DNA from: Rhizophagus irregularis
Lineage: Eukaryota > Glomeromycota > Glomeromycetes > Glomerales > Glomeraceae
Reading direction: 5' to 3'
Length of the DNA stretch: 64,000 bases
Assembly: GCF_026210795.1 (NCBI RefSeq)
Contig: NC_089445.1
Span: 1,860,001 to 1,924,000 of the forward strand
Shown here: one piece after another, positions 47,411 to 59,829 of the stretch
Numbering within the stretch: the first letter of the stretch is position 1
How the letters are laid out: every line of letters starts with the position of its first letter
Made by a program: the position numbers and the translations under genes
The notes under the pieces: generated by a model
What the model saw: only the letters and a program-made list of their open reading frames with translations
What the model was told of the DNA's origin: nothing
Databases searched by the model: none

Positions 47411-48370
47411 CAGTCAACTCTCTTTATAATCACACATTTGGGACAGTCCATATTTGGTGATTATAAAGAGATATAACTATATAAAAAATTTCTTATATTT
47501 ATATATTATAATTCTGGCCAAAAATTAACATAATTTTGGCCAAAATTATACTTAAAACTTTATTGTATCATAATTCTGCCAATATTAATCATAGAGAAAT
47601 GATCTTACTACCATTCAATTCGACTTGATGAAACAGTTCTAATGGTATAAAATACATTGAAATCCAATTACTAGATTAATTTCAGAAATTAAAAAATATT
47701 AATGGTTTTTGAGTAATAACTCTGCCAATATTGATTCTAAAAAGACAATTTTACTACCATTTGATTCGTCTTGATGAGACGAATCTAATGGTATAAGATA
47801 TATTGAAATCCAATCACTAGATCAATTTCTGAAATTAAAAAATATTAATTGGTTTTTAAGTAGTAACTCCGTCAATATTTATCATAGAGAGATGAGCTTA
47901 CTACCATTCGATTCATCTTGATGAGATGATTTCAGCGAGCTATTAATTGTCTTTTTACAATTATTAGATACTAAGAAATTTAGCAAAATGTTAAATGGCA
48001 TAGTAAACATAAATCAAGAAATATTATAATGTCGATGTTTAACATTTTGTTAAATAACTCATCAGTCAGTAATTGTAAAAGAATAAAACTACCACTATTA
48101 GATTCGTCTCAGTGAGATGATTTTAACAAGCTATGGTACATCTTTATACGATTATTAGATGCCAAATTATTTAATATATTCTTTATATAACTGTGATTAT
48201 AAACGGTTCTTTTTAATATAAGATTTTTGAGGATAGGTGTGATAGTGACTATAGATAGATTGTGACTATATAGGATAGATTTTAATAATAAAGTGTTTTG
48301 AACATTCAACTGGTATGACTATATAGTAGAATGTAACTATAACGGAAGTGACTATATAGGGAGTTGATTG
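47411..48370 (-). mobile_element. Tc1/mariner-type non-autonomous element, copy 2 (960 bp)
   Basis: This is the same family as 3790-4898, in opposite orientation: starts CAGTCAACTCTC and ends GAGTTGATTG, with TA on both sides (47409-47410 and 48371-48372). It has fewer internal ~147-bp units. The near-identical 66-residue frames in the two copies (minus 48109-48309 here) reflect repeat copying, not a conserved gene. Confidence 0.85.
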
Positions 48371-48399
48371 TATATTTCATATCAGTGATATTGAACTAT

Positions 48400-51316
48400 A
48401 AAAGCGTGAAATTGACTTATCATTTAATAGTTTAATTCCTAATACTTTAATAAATTTAGCCATTTCTTCATATGCTATTTTAATTGTATCATGAATAGTA
48501 TTATCATTTGGTCATATCTGTAAAATATCAATATTTTTATTTGTTTTAAAATTCAGATTAAAATCAAATATATATTTTAATAAATAATTAATAAACTAAA
48601 TAATTTAATTATATTTATATAAAAATTTTGAAATAAATGTTTATTAATTTACCTAATGCTGATGTTTTTTCCTTTTGAATTTGCATATTTTATCTAATAA
48701 TTTTGTTTTGGTATGTAACATGTTGTTGAATTTTAAAAAATTTATAAAAGAAAAAATTATTTGTTATTTAACGAGATATACCAAACATATATTCTATAGC
48801 TTTAGTATCCTAATAATATAAAGAGTATGATGAATAAAATTCACAATCAATAAGATATAATTAAAAGTATTAAAAATTCGCTAAATTGGCAAAAATTTTA
48901 AAGCTTTGTGAAGAAATAAAGTTTTTGGCAATAAAAAATATTGAATTATATAATTTACTAGAATTTTTTATATATTCAATTTATATATTTAAAAAAAAAT
49001 ATTCATGCATAACCATTATAATTCGTTTCTTATGAGAAATATTACGATTTAAGTATAAATCAAAAAGATCTTCTATTTAAAGCAAATAAAAATTGCATTT
49101 CATTATTTTTTAAACTAATTTAATATATTTGTGCTAATATATTTGAATGAAATACTCTATATATAGCTCTATTATTCTGTTTGAGATTGAGCAAAAGTTA
49201 AAAGATGTTGGTAAATTATTACATTATTTTCAAGTACAAGTAGTCTTGTGTTTAAATGAAGTTGATTACGAGCTGTTTTTTTAGCATGTTTAGGATTTTG
49301 CATAGTTATGATAGGTAAATTTCGATAAATTAATATTAATTTATTTAATAAAATTTCTTTTTAAATCATACTTTTATTATACTATAATCACCTGAAAATG
49401 TACATTATAATAATTATCATAAAATTCAAAAAAAGTTTCAGCTTTTTCACTATTTATTATTAATTGTTGTGCATTTTATTTAATAGAAGCATCGTTTGAT
49501 CTTAAACTAACTAAATTAATATTTGCATTTCAGAACATGGTTATTACATTCTAAAAGGTCATAAATTTCCGTAGCATTAAATCTTCCATTTGTTGGTAAC
49601 ATAAAAATTACAAAAAGCAGAATTTTTTCAATTGGAATTTAAAAAAATACTTAAAATGTAAATAATTTTTTAATTAATTTTTATATTATATTTAATTTAT
49701 ACCTTTAATACTATTATTCTAATTTGAATTGCAATAGTTTTTTTTGTTTTATATAATTTAAGACCTCAGATTACATATACAACTCAAAGAGTAACTTTTT
49801 AGCAAATTGGCCTAAATTTAAAAAAAAAAATCACATTTTTTGTAATTATTTTAGCATCCAGTAGTCCAATTTATGTGAACTTTTTTTTTTGTTTTGTAGC
49901 CTTCGCTCATTGAGCTCTATAAAATAAAAAAAATCTGCATAAATCAGATTACTGATGCCAAGATAATCGCAAAAAACTGAAAATAAAAAAAAAAAGCAAA
50001 TTGGGTTTTTTTGGTAAAAAGTCAGTTGTGAGTTCTATAAGATATGTTTGGGATCCTTATAATTTATAATATTATGAATATCATCATATGTTTAAATCGA
50101 AATCTCTGATAATTTTATAGTAGATCTAATAATACCATCTAGTTTATTTAAATAAGTAAATTTAGATTAAATTTTTGTACAATCTATCATTCCAACAACA
50201 AACTTATTCTAATTAAATGCTTTAATTAATTGAATTTTAGTATATTTTTATATACTAATTTAGGATTAGTCATAATATTAACTTTTTTTACTTGCAAACA
50301 TCTTATAAATCGAACACTTATTCCTGCAAATATTTGTTTAAAAATCTTGTATTTACGATTGCTCTTTAATAATAAACTAAAAAATTGTTTTAAGTGTTCA
50401 AAATAACAGAAATCTGTAGTTTTTTTAAAGCTCTAATTGGTCTGAAAATTTAAATTGGTCAGATTCAGGTTGATGTTTTAACTTAGATTAAAATATTTGA
50501 TTTAGTCTGATTCAATTTCAAATTATAAATCTAATCTGAACCAAATTTTACGAATTGGACTGGATAAACATTTTTATGTTAAAACCGTTGGATTATTTAA
50601 TTATTAAATAAAAAATGTTGTGAAATGTTTTCTTAATATATTATTATAAAAAAATGTTTATGCAATATCTTTTTAATTAATTTAATGAAAAAATATTGCA
50701 AAAACATTTTTTTTTAATATATTATTATAAAAAAAATATTTTTGCAACATTTTTATAATAATTTAACAAAAAAATATCACAAAACATTTTTTCAAAGTAT
50801 TTTAATTAAAAAAATGTTTATACAACATTTTTTTAATTAATTTAATGAAAAATGGTGTGAAAACATTTTTTTAAATACATTATTATAAAAAACATGCATT
50901 ATTTTTTTATTATAAAATTGGACTGGACTAAAATAATTGATTTATTTCAGTCCAGTCCAGTTTATATTAATAGATAATCCAGAACTAAACTGAAATGAAC
51001 CAATTTTTTCAGTTCAGTTCCAGATTACTCTTCAATTTGAACCAATCTGAACTATTTAGAGCTTTGGTTTTTTTGTTTCTTAATTTTTTTTTCTGTATTT
51101 GTATCATTAGTAATACTAATTCTTGAAATGTTTTTTCTTTTTTAAAAAATCCATTTTTTTCTAAATTGAGCTAATTTAGTCCAAATTTTTGTATTATCAT
51201 TATCTTTATCAGCTGATACCCATAATGATTTAAGATTTGTATTAAAAAGTAATTTGCTTAAAGAATGTTTAAAATAGTATTTTGGAATATTTTTTCCAGT
51301 TGCTTGCCACTATAAA
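48400..51316 (-). pseudogene. Decayed multi-exon gene, unknown family
   Basis: Protein-like pieces in order on the minus strand: WQATGKNIPKYYFKHSLSKL and LWVSADKDNDNTKIWTKLAQ (51310-51150); RKYKIFKQIFAGISVRFIRC (about 50365-50305); KLDGIIRSTIKLSEIS (about 50140-50095); MLPTNGRFNATEIYDLLE (about 49600-49547); DNTIHDTIKIAYEEMAKFIK then VLGIKLLNDKSIS (48515-48410). Stops and frame changes separate them. The gene is cut by a hAT miniature element (50427-51066) and abutted by the 4.1-kb hAT transposon and a TA-type element. More of it may continue past 55447. It could be a host gene or an old transposon gene. Confidence 0.45.
50427..51066. mobile_element. hAT-type miniature element (640 bp)
   Basis: The ends AAAGCTCTAATTGG and (inverse) TTTAGAGCTTTG are flanked by GTTTTTTT on both sides (50419-50426 and 51067-51074). 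The subterminal parts repeat CAGTCCAGT, CAGTTCAG and TCTGA words. The centre (about 50604-50915) is a loose tandem of roughly 60-bp units rich in AAAAATGTTT and AATTAATTTAATG. No coding. The exact ends could shift by one base because the target is a T-run. Confidence 0.78.
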
Positions 51317-54300
51317 TAGTGCTCTACATGAGCCGGCTTGAGCTGAGCCAGAGCATGGCTTGAGCTTGGCTCAGAAAACTGCAGCAAGCCAAGCCTGTAA
51401 TGAGCCGAGCCACAAAAAATCTTGGCTCGAGTTGTTCAAGTAAGTGAATGCTATGAAAAATCCTGGCTTGAGTCAAGCTGGGCTCAAGCTGGTTCGAGCT
51501 GGCTCGAGTTTTATTTAAGTTTATATAGAGATCATTTCAGATAATATCCATCGATGATTGCTATTTGCTAAATAACTAAAAAAAAAAATTAATTGGACAT
51601 TAAATTAACAATAATCATCCATTGTAAATAGTTTAAAATATCTAAATTATTTCATTGATTATTTTATTATATCGTTTATAAATATTTTATTTAATAAAAT
51701 ACATATATAAATTCTCCAAATTGTTTAAAACAAGTTTCATAATGAAACTGACTCTATGTCAAACATTCCTAATCGATACTCTATAAACCTATAAAAACAA
51801 AAAATAAAAATGTAGATGTGTTCTTATTAAAAAATAAATACATGCAGTAAGTTTTGCAAAGATACTCACCGCTTTATGCTTTATAAAAACCCCTTGTATT
51901 AACAAGTCGATAGGTTAAGCATACAAGACTACAAAAGAAAAAAAAAATTAGCGATATTAGTTAATATAAAAAAAAAACAATTTTGAAAGATACTATACCT
52001 TCGAAATGGGTTCAGTTTCACCCCAGTCTTTAAAATAGAAATCTCAGACTTACAAAAATGTTTAAAAAAAAATAATGAACTGTTAGTATAGTTCGTTAAA
52101 AGACAAAAATATAGAAATAAGAAATATTTACTGAAATTCCGTATTCATAAAGAACTGTCAGAAGCTGTACGTTAAAAGAAAAAAATTACCTATATCGTAA
52201 ATGAGAAAAAAAGATTGATTATACGATAATCAATCATCAATCTAGTTATCCAGAATAATGTCATATGATGAATCGATCTAATTCATTGGTACATACAGTT
52301 CATACACTGATACACGTTAAATTTGACAAAGAAAAAATGAAAAACGTTAAAAAAAATATTCTCTATTACTAAATATGTCATTTTTATATTGTCAGGTGCT
52401 ATTTTCTTGTGCCGTATATTTGTTTAAATACAGGTGATATAAAAAAATATACAATACAGAGTATAGGAACGGCACATTTACTTTTTTATTGCTTTATTCT
52501 TATGAAATGTCTTCGTTTTCAAAAATCTCTCCTGCTATCGAAGTTGACAAAAATGAAAAAAGCTCTTTATCATCTAATAAAAGATCAGAAGCTTATTAAT
52601 ATTTTACTTTTAAAACTCAAAGATAGTATTGTAATTACTGCTCTAAGAACTTTGGAGATAAATCAACTTCTATACTTTGGTGTCATATCGCAAAACATCC
52701 AAAAATTGTTGAAGCTCGGAGAGTACAAAAAGAACAGAAACAGAGAAAAGTTGGGGAAATGAATAAATATACAGTTACTGCTGAAAAAGAAAATGCAAGT
52801 ATATTTTATTGATCAATATTAAAATTTAATATTAATATATTATTGTACACTTTTTTAGTTTAGTCAAAAAGGTTTTAGAAAAAGAACAGTTCGTTGGGTC
52901 GTAGTAAATGATCAGCCTTTTAACGTTATTGAAAATGAAGAATTTAAAGATATGATTTCATTTATTCAGCCTAGCATATACATTTCTTGTGCTAACACTT
53001 TACGACAAGATTTAACTGAAAATTTCAAAAATGCAAAAGAAAGATTTTGACAAGAACTACAGGTAATAAAATAATCTTATTACATTTAAAATTTCAATAC
53101 TTGTTTTTATTTAAATCAATAAAAACTATCAAATAGGAAACACCTGGTCGTCTTTTCTTTACCGTTGATGCATGGACAAGTAAAAATCAAATCCCTTTTC
53201 TCGGTATTAGTGTACATTGGATAAATGAAAATTGGGAATTGAAATGTACTACGTTAGATTTTTGTATACTGTCAGGTCCTCATACGAGAGTAAACTTGTC
53301 AAATAAATTTTTAGAATCACTAGAAGACTTTGGAATAGCAACTAAGGTAAACTTATCTTTACTATTATTTCTTTTTTTTATGATTAACCAAATAATGGAT
53401 TTGTTCTGTTTGTAGATTTTAGCAGTTGCATGTGATAATGCATCTAATATGGATGTAATGCTTGATAAAATTTCTCAATCTTTAGCCAAAAAAAGCATTA
53501 CATTTGATCCAAAAAATCAACGTGTTCGCTGTTTTGCACGCGTAATAAATTTAGTTGCGAAGAAATTAATTGATAATCTTCAAGTACCACTACTATATGA
53601 AGATGAAAATTCTTTTGAAGAAGCTGAAGACACGGAAGACAATTTGAAAGATACCATATACAAGGTAATATAGTATTGTGAAGCATAGTTAAAATTTGTA
53701 TGGTTGACTAATTTTATTAAATTAAAGCTTTGTAAGGTAATTGTAAAGATCCGAGCATCACCCCAACGTTGGAAAAAATTCAAACAACAATGTATTGCAG
53801 CAAATATGGTACCACTTGAGCTGATACCTGACGTGTCTACCAGGTGGAACTCTACTGAGATTATGTTAGAATGAGCATTAACACTAAAACAGGTTTTGAT
53901 TTATATAATTTTATTAATATTTATTTTAATTTATAATTAAATTTAATAATTTTTAATTATACAGCCTTTGCACAATACAGCATCAGCAGATAAAGATTTA
54001 AAAAAATACATACTTTTGGAAGAGGAATGGGAACGTATTTTAGAAATACGTGAAATATTGCAGGTTGTTATTTTGATTGTATACATATTTTATTTATGTA
54101 TATATTAATAATTAAATTTTTTTTATAATATAGCATTATAAAAAATGCACGGATTTAAGTGTTAGTCAACAATATCCGACATTATCTTATACTATACCTA
54201 TGTATAATTTTTTATTAGATAAACTCGAGGATGAATATGATAAAAGAAAAGAATCTGATACCGAGGAGGATGAGGAGGAGGATGATGATGATAGTGATGA

Positions 54301-55446
54301 TGATAATGAAAGCAAAAATGATGAGATTTTATGTGCATTAAAACAATCAATTGAAAAAATAAAAAAATATTATACATTTACAAGTGGATTAATATACACG
54401 GCTGCAACAGGTAAATTTATCCACTTTACATAATCTATTATACATATATTTATAGTTAATATTTAATTGTTGTTTTTTTAATAATAGTACTAGATCCTCG
54501 TATAAAGCTTCAATATTATAAAGACAATATGTGGGAAGAATCATTTATTCAAGAGGCAAGAAAACAAGTTACAAATTTATAGGAAACTACGTATAAACTG
54601 AATATTTCAGAAAATGTAGAGCCATCTGATGATGCAGATGATGATCTTTTTGGTCATATCTTCAAAAAGCGAAAAATTGAAGAAAAAGATGAACTTAGCA
54701 TTTATCTAAATGAAGAAGTAACTCCTGGTAAAACTGATATTTTAATGTGGTGGAAGGTACACTAATGTTTATTTTATTAATTTTATTATATAATTTATTA
54801 TATTATTATTTATATTATTATTTTTTTTATAGTTACATGAAATTGAGTACCCGAATTTATCAAAAATGGCTCGTGATTACCTTTCAATACCAGGTTCATA
54901 GTATTTTTATTTTAATTTATTATTTATAATATTAATTTTATTAATTTATATAACATTGTTATTTTATTATTTTTGATCTTTTATAGCAACTAGCGTCTGC
55001 CCGAAAAGAATATTTTCAGTGGAACAGACTTAGCTTGTTCAAAAACGATGTACCTTTTACGAATCAACAATACGAGAAACAATGTGCCTTAAAGGCTGGT
55101 GGAAATCTGGTGTTAGTGGATCAATAATTATAAATGATTAATGAAATTGTAAATAAAAATAATTGTAAACATTAAATAAATAAAATAATGTAAAAATTAT
55201 AAAAATAACTTTTAAACTAAATTATTTAACGTTTTGATTTGGATTAAATGGCTTGCGAGCCAGCTTGAGCTATTTGAGCTGAGCCGTTTTATGGCTTGAG
55301 CTTTTTAAGCCAAGCCTATTAATTAGCTCAAGCTTTTTAAGTTAGGCTCATGAAAGGCTGTCATGAATTTTAACGTGAAAATTGCTTGGCTTAGTTTGAA
55401 AAGCTTGAGCCAGCTTGCAAGCTGACTTGGCTCATGTAGAGCACTA
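51317..55446 (+). mobile_element. Complete hAT transposon, transposase inactivated (4.1 kb)
   Basis: TIRs TAGTGCTCTACATGAGCC and its inverse are flanked by a perfect 8-bp duplication ACTATAAA (51309-51316 and 55447-55454). About 200 bp inside each end consist of reiterated GGCTTGAGC, GGCTCGAGC and GAGCCGAGCC words. The interior carries a multi-exon transposase gene on the plus strand. The element sits at the 3' end of an intron of the decayed minus-strand gene, right at TTTATAG/TGGCAA. Confidence 0.92.
52500..55130 (+). pseudogene. hAT transposase pseudogene (BED finger to hATC domain)
   Basis: About ten exons can be followed. Order: a BED-type zinc finger (CNYCSKNF...WCHIAKH, near 52640-52710); RWVVVNDQPFNVIENEEF (52890); first catalytic region FFTVDAWTSKNQIPFLGISV (53155); ILAVACDNASNM and RVRCFARVINLVAKK (53416-53560, where the usual His of CFAH is Arg); IPDVSTRWNSTEIML (53825); a long acidic insertion (54230-54310); VLDPRIKLQYY (54490); and the hAT dimerisation end YPNLSKMARDYLSIPATSVC then KRIFSVEQ (54845-55030) and MCLKGWWKSG (55082). 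At least five in-frame stops and one frameshift (about 55030) kill it. Confidence 0.9.
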
Positions 55447-56690
55447 ACTATAAATACAAAAAAAAATAAATAATTAAATTTATAAATATAATATATACAT
55501 AATATGGTTAAACTCATATCTTATTAAATTTAATTAAGCAATAAATACCTGATTCTCAGATTGTAAAATTTTCACATGCAGTATTATTTCCTATTCAGCT
55601 ACCAATTATACTATAAATTTTTTCTTCTAACATAATTTTTTACTATACATATCAGGTAAATATGAGAAATATTCCTAATTGCCAATTATTATTGATTATT
55701 GTGATTATTAAATTATGCATAATAAATAACAATAAATATGATATTTATTTAAATTAAGCATTGGTTTTATGTCTGGTGATTTCAAAATTGCCTTTCATAA
55801 CATATGCTTTTGTCAGTGCTATTTACTTATGATTGCAACTGGATCTTCCTTCACATTTTTCTCATATTTGTTTAAAAAAAAAATAAAGAATAAAGATTAA
55901 TATGTTTTTTTTTTGAATATTTATACAAAATTATTATGTCGTACAGAGCTATTATGGATCAATCTATTTTTGTTATACAGGAGTATATACATTGACACAT
56001 TGTGACTTAGTAAATTCTTCTAAGCTGTTGATCCTAAAGGATCAGATCACTACTTCAGGTTGATGATCAATATTTCAGATACAAAATTGAATATATGCTA
56101 ACCAGAGATAAATATAATTATGACAAAGCAATACTAATAATAATTTGTTCAAAGCAAAATACTTGATAATTAACTATATGAAGTACTTTTGTACAAGAAA
56201 AAGGATGTATTAGCTATTCAGAAAAAACTTGGCATTAATGGTAATATAAACCAAACAGCATTAAATCAAAGCAAGAAAGCGAAAACACTTGATGATTCAT
56301 ATAGACTGTTGTTTGATTTGTAGAGGAAATTATGTTTATATAGGAGGATCTTGAGATTAGTGGCAACAGGACCCCAGAAACTCTATATATAGGTTGCCAT
56401 TAAAATGAATAAATTGTTATGTAAAATCCAAAATTGTTGCTCATTAAGTTGGATAATTTTGTTATAAAAAATTTTAAGATAGTTATTAATAAATTGGATA
56501 AAAATAACATTATTGTTATATAAAATGGGTAACCCGTCCTATAATCACTTTCAAGGTTGTTACTATAATGGATAATGAACATATGTATTTTTTATAGAGG
56601 TAATATATATGTATATATATACATATTGTAAAATCATGATAAAAAATTTTCTTCATCTATTAAAAGATGCAAGCTGAAAGTCCTAAAAAT
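55447..56690. other. Non-coding or decayed stretch
   Basis: The minus strand near 55645-55555 reads MLEEKIYSIIGS, stop, IGNNTACENFTI and then meets a possible splice donor (CAG/GTATTT). This may be a previous exon of the decayed gene at 48400-51316, with the hAT element inserted in the intron between. The rest shows no features. Confidence 0.35.
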
Positions 56691-56703
56691 TTTCCTTCTA
56701 TAG

Positions 56704-57210
56704 AGTTTTTCTACCCGATGATAATGAATATGATCCTGAAGAAACTCTTGATTTACTTGGGTGTGATTTAGTTGAAATGTTGGATGAGATAAATGTGAAG
56801 CAAAATGAAGTAATAATAGATGATAAGGAAATGGAAAAAGTAGATGATGTTATATCAGAAGAAGAATATGATAATGATGCTATAATCTATGATGATGTAG
56901 ATAATTTACAAAAGAGAAAGAGAAAATGTAGAAAAAAATTTTTTTTACAAACAGAAATAAATGAGTTACAGAATAAATTGCATGCTAATAAATATTTTAT
57001 GGAAGAAGAAATAACTCCAAAATTAGTTCAGTAAGTGTGGTAAAAAAATTTGTTTAGATCGAGATTTTAGAGATAAAAATCTTACAATACATGGCGAATT
57101 AAGTAATTGTAAATATAGTGGAGAAGGTCAACAAAGTATTAAAGTTTTTTTTAAACAGAGAAAGTTAGATATGAAGAGGAAAACACAATTGTCCAAAAAG
57201 GATTACATTA
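56704..57210 (+). pseudogene. Decayed gene, acidic region followed by a zinc-finger-like motif
   Basis: After a possible splice acceptor (TCTATAG), an open frame runs to 57034: PDDNEYDPEETLDLLG, a strongly acidic middle, then RKRKCRKKFFLQTEINELQN. It stops at about 57034. In a shifted frame SKCGKKICLDRDFRDKNLTI, then HGELSNCKYSGEGQQSIKVF continues, with CxxxxC...H...C spacing that suggests metal binding. The frame shift at the join and later stops mark a pseudogene. I do not know the family; a transposon origin is possible. Confidence 0.45.
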
Positions 57211-57359
57211 TATGAAGAAAAGTATTGAGAATATGTACTTAATAGTACTGCTGAATTTGGGGATCAGTTAGCCTGACATAGACGCAAAAGAATTATTTCC
57301 CGAAACTATTAAAAACGAAACTTAGATTAAAGGCTCTTAGTACAGCAATCTCAAAAATT

Positions 57360-57492
57360 ATCTACGTGCATATACTTGCCGCCTATTTACCAAAAAAGGA
57401 AATTGTAACAATACACTTGCCGATCATTTATTGTTATAATTTCCTTTTTTGAATATAGGCGGGCAAGTATATACGTGCATGTGCTACGTAGA
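57360..57492. repeat. ~130-bp hairpin with 50-bp arms
   Basis: Positions about 57364-57413 pair with 57430-57480 (TATACTTGCC...AAAAAAGGAAATT and inverse). The loop is about 16 nt. TA follows or precedes TACTTGCC at both ends, so a Tc1/mariner-type miniature element is the simplest reading. Confidence 0.65.
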
Positions 57493-58334
57493 TATTAGAT
57501 AAAACTACTATATCCGTCAGAAGCAAAGTGCTGTAATGTTGAATGTGTTTTTGTCATTGAGCAACATATATTTTGCATATAATATCCATATAAATGAAAT
57601 GGAAATGGAAATAATTGAAAAAAAGGTAATTAATATAAATCATAAGGTTATTTTCATTACGACCATTCATCTTGGAAATGGAAAATCATTTTACCAAGGA
57701 AATCAACTAGTATTTTAGTAATCGGCATGTGGTTCGGTGTAGGGTGTGTTTTAAGGTATCGGGTCATTTCACTGATCTCTGGCCTGAGTTATTTATAATT
57801 CTGCATAATGTTGGCCCTATTTTTCGGCGAAACGTCCTTTCGGCGAAATGTACCGTAACCGTGTTTTAATTTAAGAACCTCTTTCTTGGTTAGTAAATAA
57901 AATAGAAATAAAAAGTAATAAATTATAAATTGAACGTATTCAATGAAACATCAGGTCCGTCATCCAATATCAGATTGTCATTCTTTAAATGAATGCTGTC
58001 ATATGATTAAAAAAGGCCGTACTTTTATGTCTTTAAATTTTGGCTATCAAAAACGTGCTGTCCTTGTTATAAAATAATAGAATAACCAAAATTTTTAATT
58101 TCATGGTCAGACTTATGATTCTGAATTACGTCTATCAATGGATAAAAAAAATACTTTCAGAAACTTAATTCTCCCGAAATGATCCAATAGCAAATGCTCA
58201 TCTTTCTTCTTTAGCTATCCATTTTTTTCTCATTCAATCTAACAACGTGGTTATTCCAAATTTCTTATATAAATAAGAAAGAAAAGTGCTTATTAAAAAT
58301 TATTAAATTATTTTAAAAACACATTAAACTTACT
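57493..58334. other. Intergenic, no gene seen
   Basis: A short direct repeat TTTCGGCGAAA(C/T)GT lies at about 57820-57850. The 60-residue frame from 57536 has no recognisable features. The last 100 bases before 58335 could hold the promoter and leader of the secreted-protein gene. Confidence 0.4.
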
Positions 58335-58983
58335 ATGCGACGTCCTATTTCTTTCACTTTTACTATCATTGTAACCATCTGTAGCTTAATGAATATCATG
58401 GCTTTTATACCAGCCACTAAAGGTAAAATTCGGAAATATTTGTTAGTTTTCAAATACAGCGATTAAATTTATTTAATAATATATATATATAGCATATGAG
58501 ATTCTACTTCGGAATGGAGGTGGTGATAGTCATGGTAATAAGGTAATTATATCGGATTTTATTGAGCTAAATTCCATGAGTGATTTGATATTATGTATAT
58601 TCCTTTTGATTTTAATTTAATTTTATTTATGTACAGTGACATGTTGTACTTGGGAGGAGGATGATCAACGCAACTTCATAACTTTTATACCTCCAAATGT
58701 GCCGCATAAAAATAATGATTATTATTGTTTCCCTTGTTCGAGCTTCGATATTGTAGGTCGATATTTTGGTGCGGATTTAAGAAATGGTATTCTCACTTAT
58801 CAAACGATAGATAATACTACAACATACTGGATTCATTTGGGATCTAATTATATTGGTGCTTATTATGAAGCATATCAAGGTGGTTATAACAAAGACGCCT
58901 GTTTCATGTTAACTGGTTACTTTAACGCAGCAGAAATTGAAGAATTATCTTACGATGATTGTAAAAAAATCAGAGGTCCATAA
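58335..58983 (+). CDS. Small secreted protein, effector-like
   Basis: Exons 58335-58422, 58493-58534 and 58637-58983 join in frame to 158 residues. The first 30 residues (MRRPISFTFTIIVTICSLMN, then IMAFIPATKA) form a signal peptide. The mature part has Cys in TCCTW, YYCFPCSSF, DACFML and YDDCKK, aromatic-rich blocks (YWIHLGSNYIGAYYEAYQGG) and no membrane segment. The middle exon ends at CATG/GTAATA; using the next GT (AAG/GTAATT) would put the last exon out of frame. I do not recognise a family. Small secreted Cys-containing proteins of mycorrhizal fungi are often symbiosis effectors, but that role is inference. AATAAA lies at 59255. Confidence 0.7.
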
Positions 58984-59829
58984 TAAGACCGCACTATCTT
59001 TGCAAAAACAATGCATCAATCATTGTCTTGTATAATGTACTTTGCAGAAACTATTATATCATGAAAAAAATACTCTTCAATATCAATATTTTTTTGCGAT
59101 CTTCTTCCAAGTTCTTTTCATTGCCTTTTTTTATGAAATCCCTCTCCATATCACTATATACTCCCAGTGGGAATAATTATCTATATCATGTAATGGCGAT
59201 ATATTCGCAATTTTTTATGTATTAGTTGCTCGCAATGTTTTTTTTTATTTCTTAAATAAAGCATATATTACGTACATCTTGAAAAATATCACGTGTAATG
59301 ATGTAATATAATAGCCTGACAATCCTGTACTACATCTTAATTGCATACATACTGTATATTGGGCAAATGCATACAAAAAAAATCTATCATTTCTCCCGAG
59401 CGTCGGAAACTAAAAATACTTTTATATCCATAAACCAGCTTTACCTCATATCGGCGGATTTGTCTATCCCGGGATTAATAAGTTTAAAGTAGGCAATTTC
59501 CATACTAAAAATTATGCTGTAGCACAGAAAACCAGCTGATGATTTATCATCTGACTAATGATCAGCTAAGATAAAAAAATTTTTATATCTCGAAACCAAA
59601 AATCAGACAAAACAGTCGCTTAAAACCCATTTCTCCTATGAAAAACCCATTTCTCGCTCTTCGCTTAGATAGTTAGCTGTCAGTTTAACAATTAAGCTTT
59701 TTTTTAAATACATATTAATAAAAAAAGAAAGAAATTAACATAACTTAAATATATAACTCTTTAAATTTATGTTTATTATACCCAGCATGCGCATTTGTTC
59801 TCTCCACTATGATATTATGAAGATATGCT
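58984..59829. other. 3' flank, no gene seen
   Basis: It contains the likely polyadenylation signal AATAAA (59255-59260) and otherwise no coding signal. A 65-residue frame from 59028 has no coding character. Confidence 0.45.

Noticed and set aside
52409-52762. 117-residue plus frame at the hAT transposase start
   Set aside because: It is in a different frame from the BED-finger reading that matches the family.
54747-54929. 60-residue plus frame
   Set aside because: It mostly covers an intron of the hAT transposase gene.
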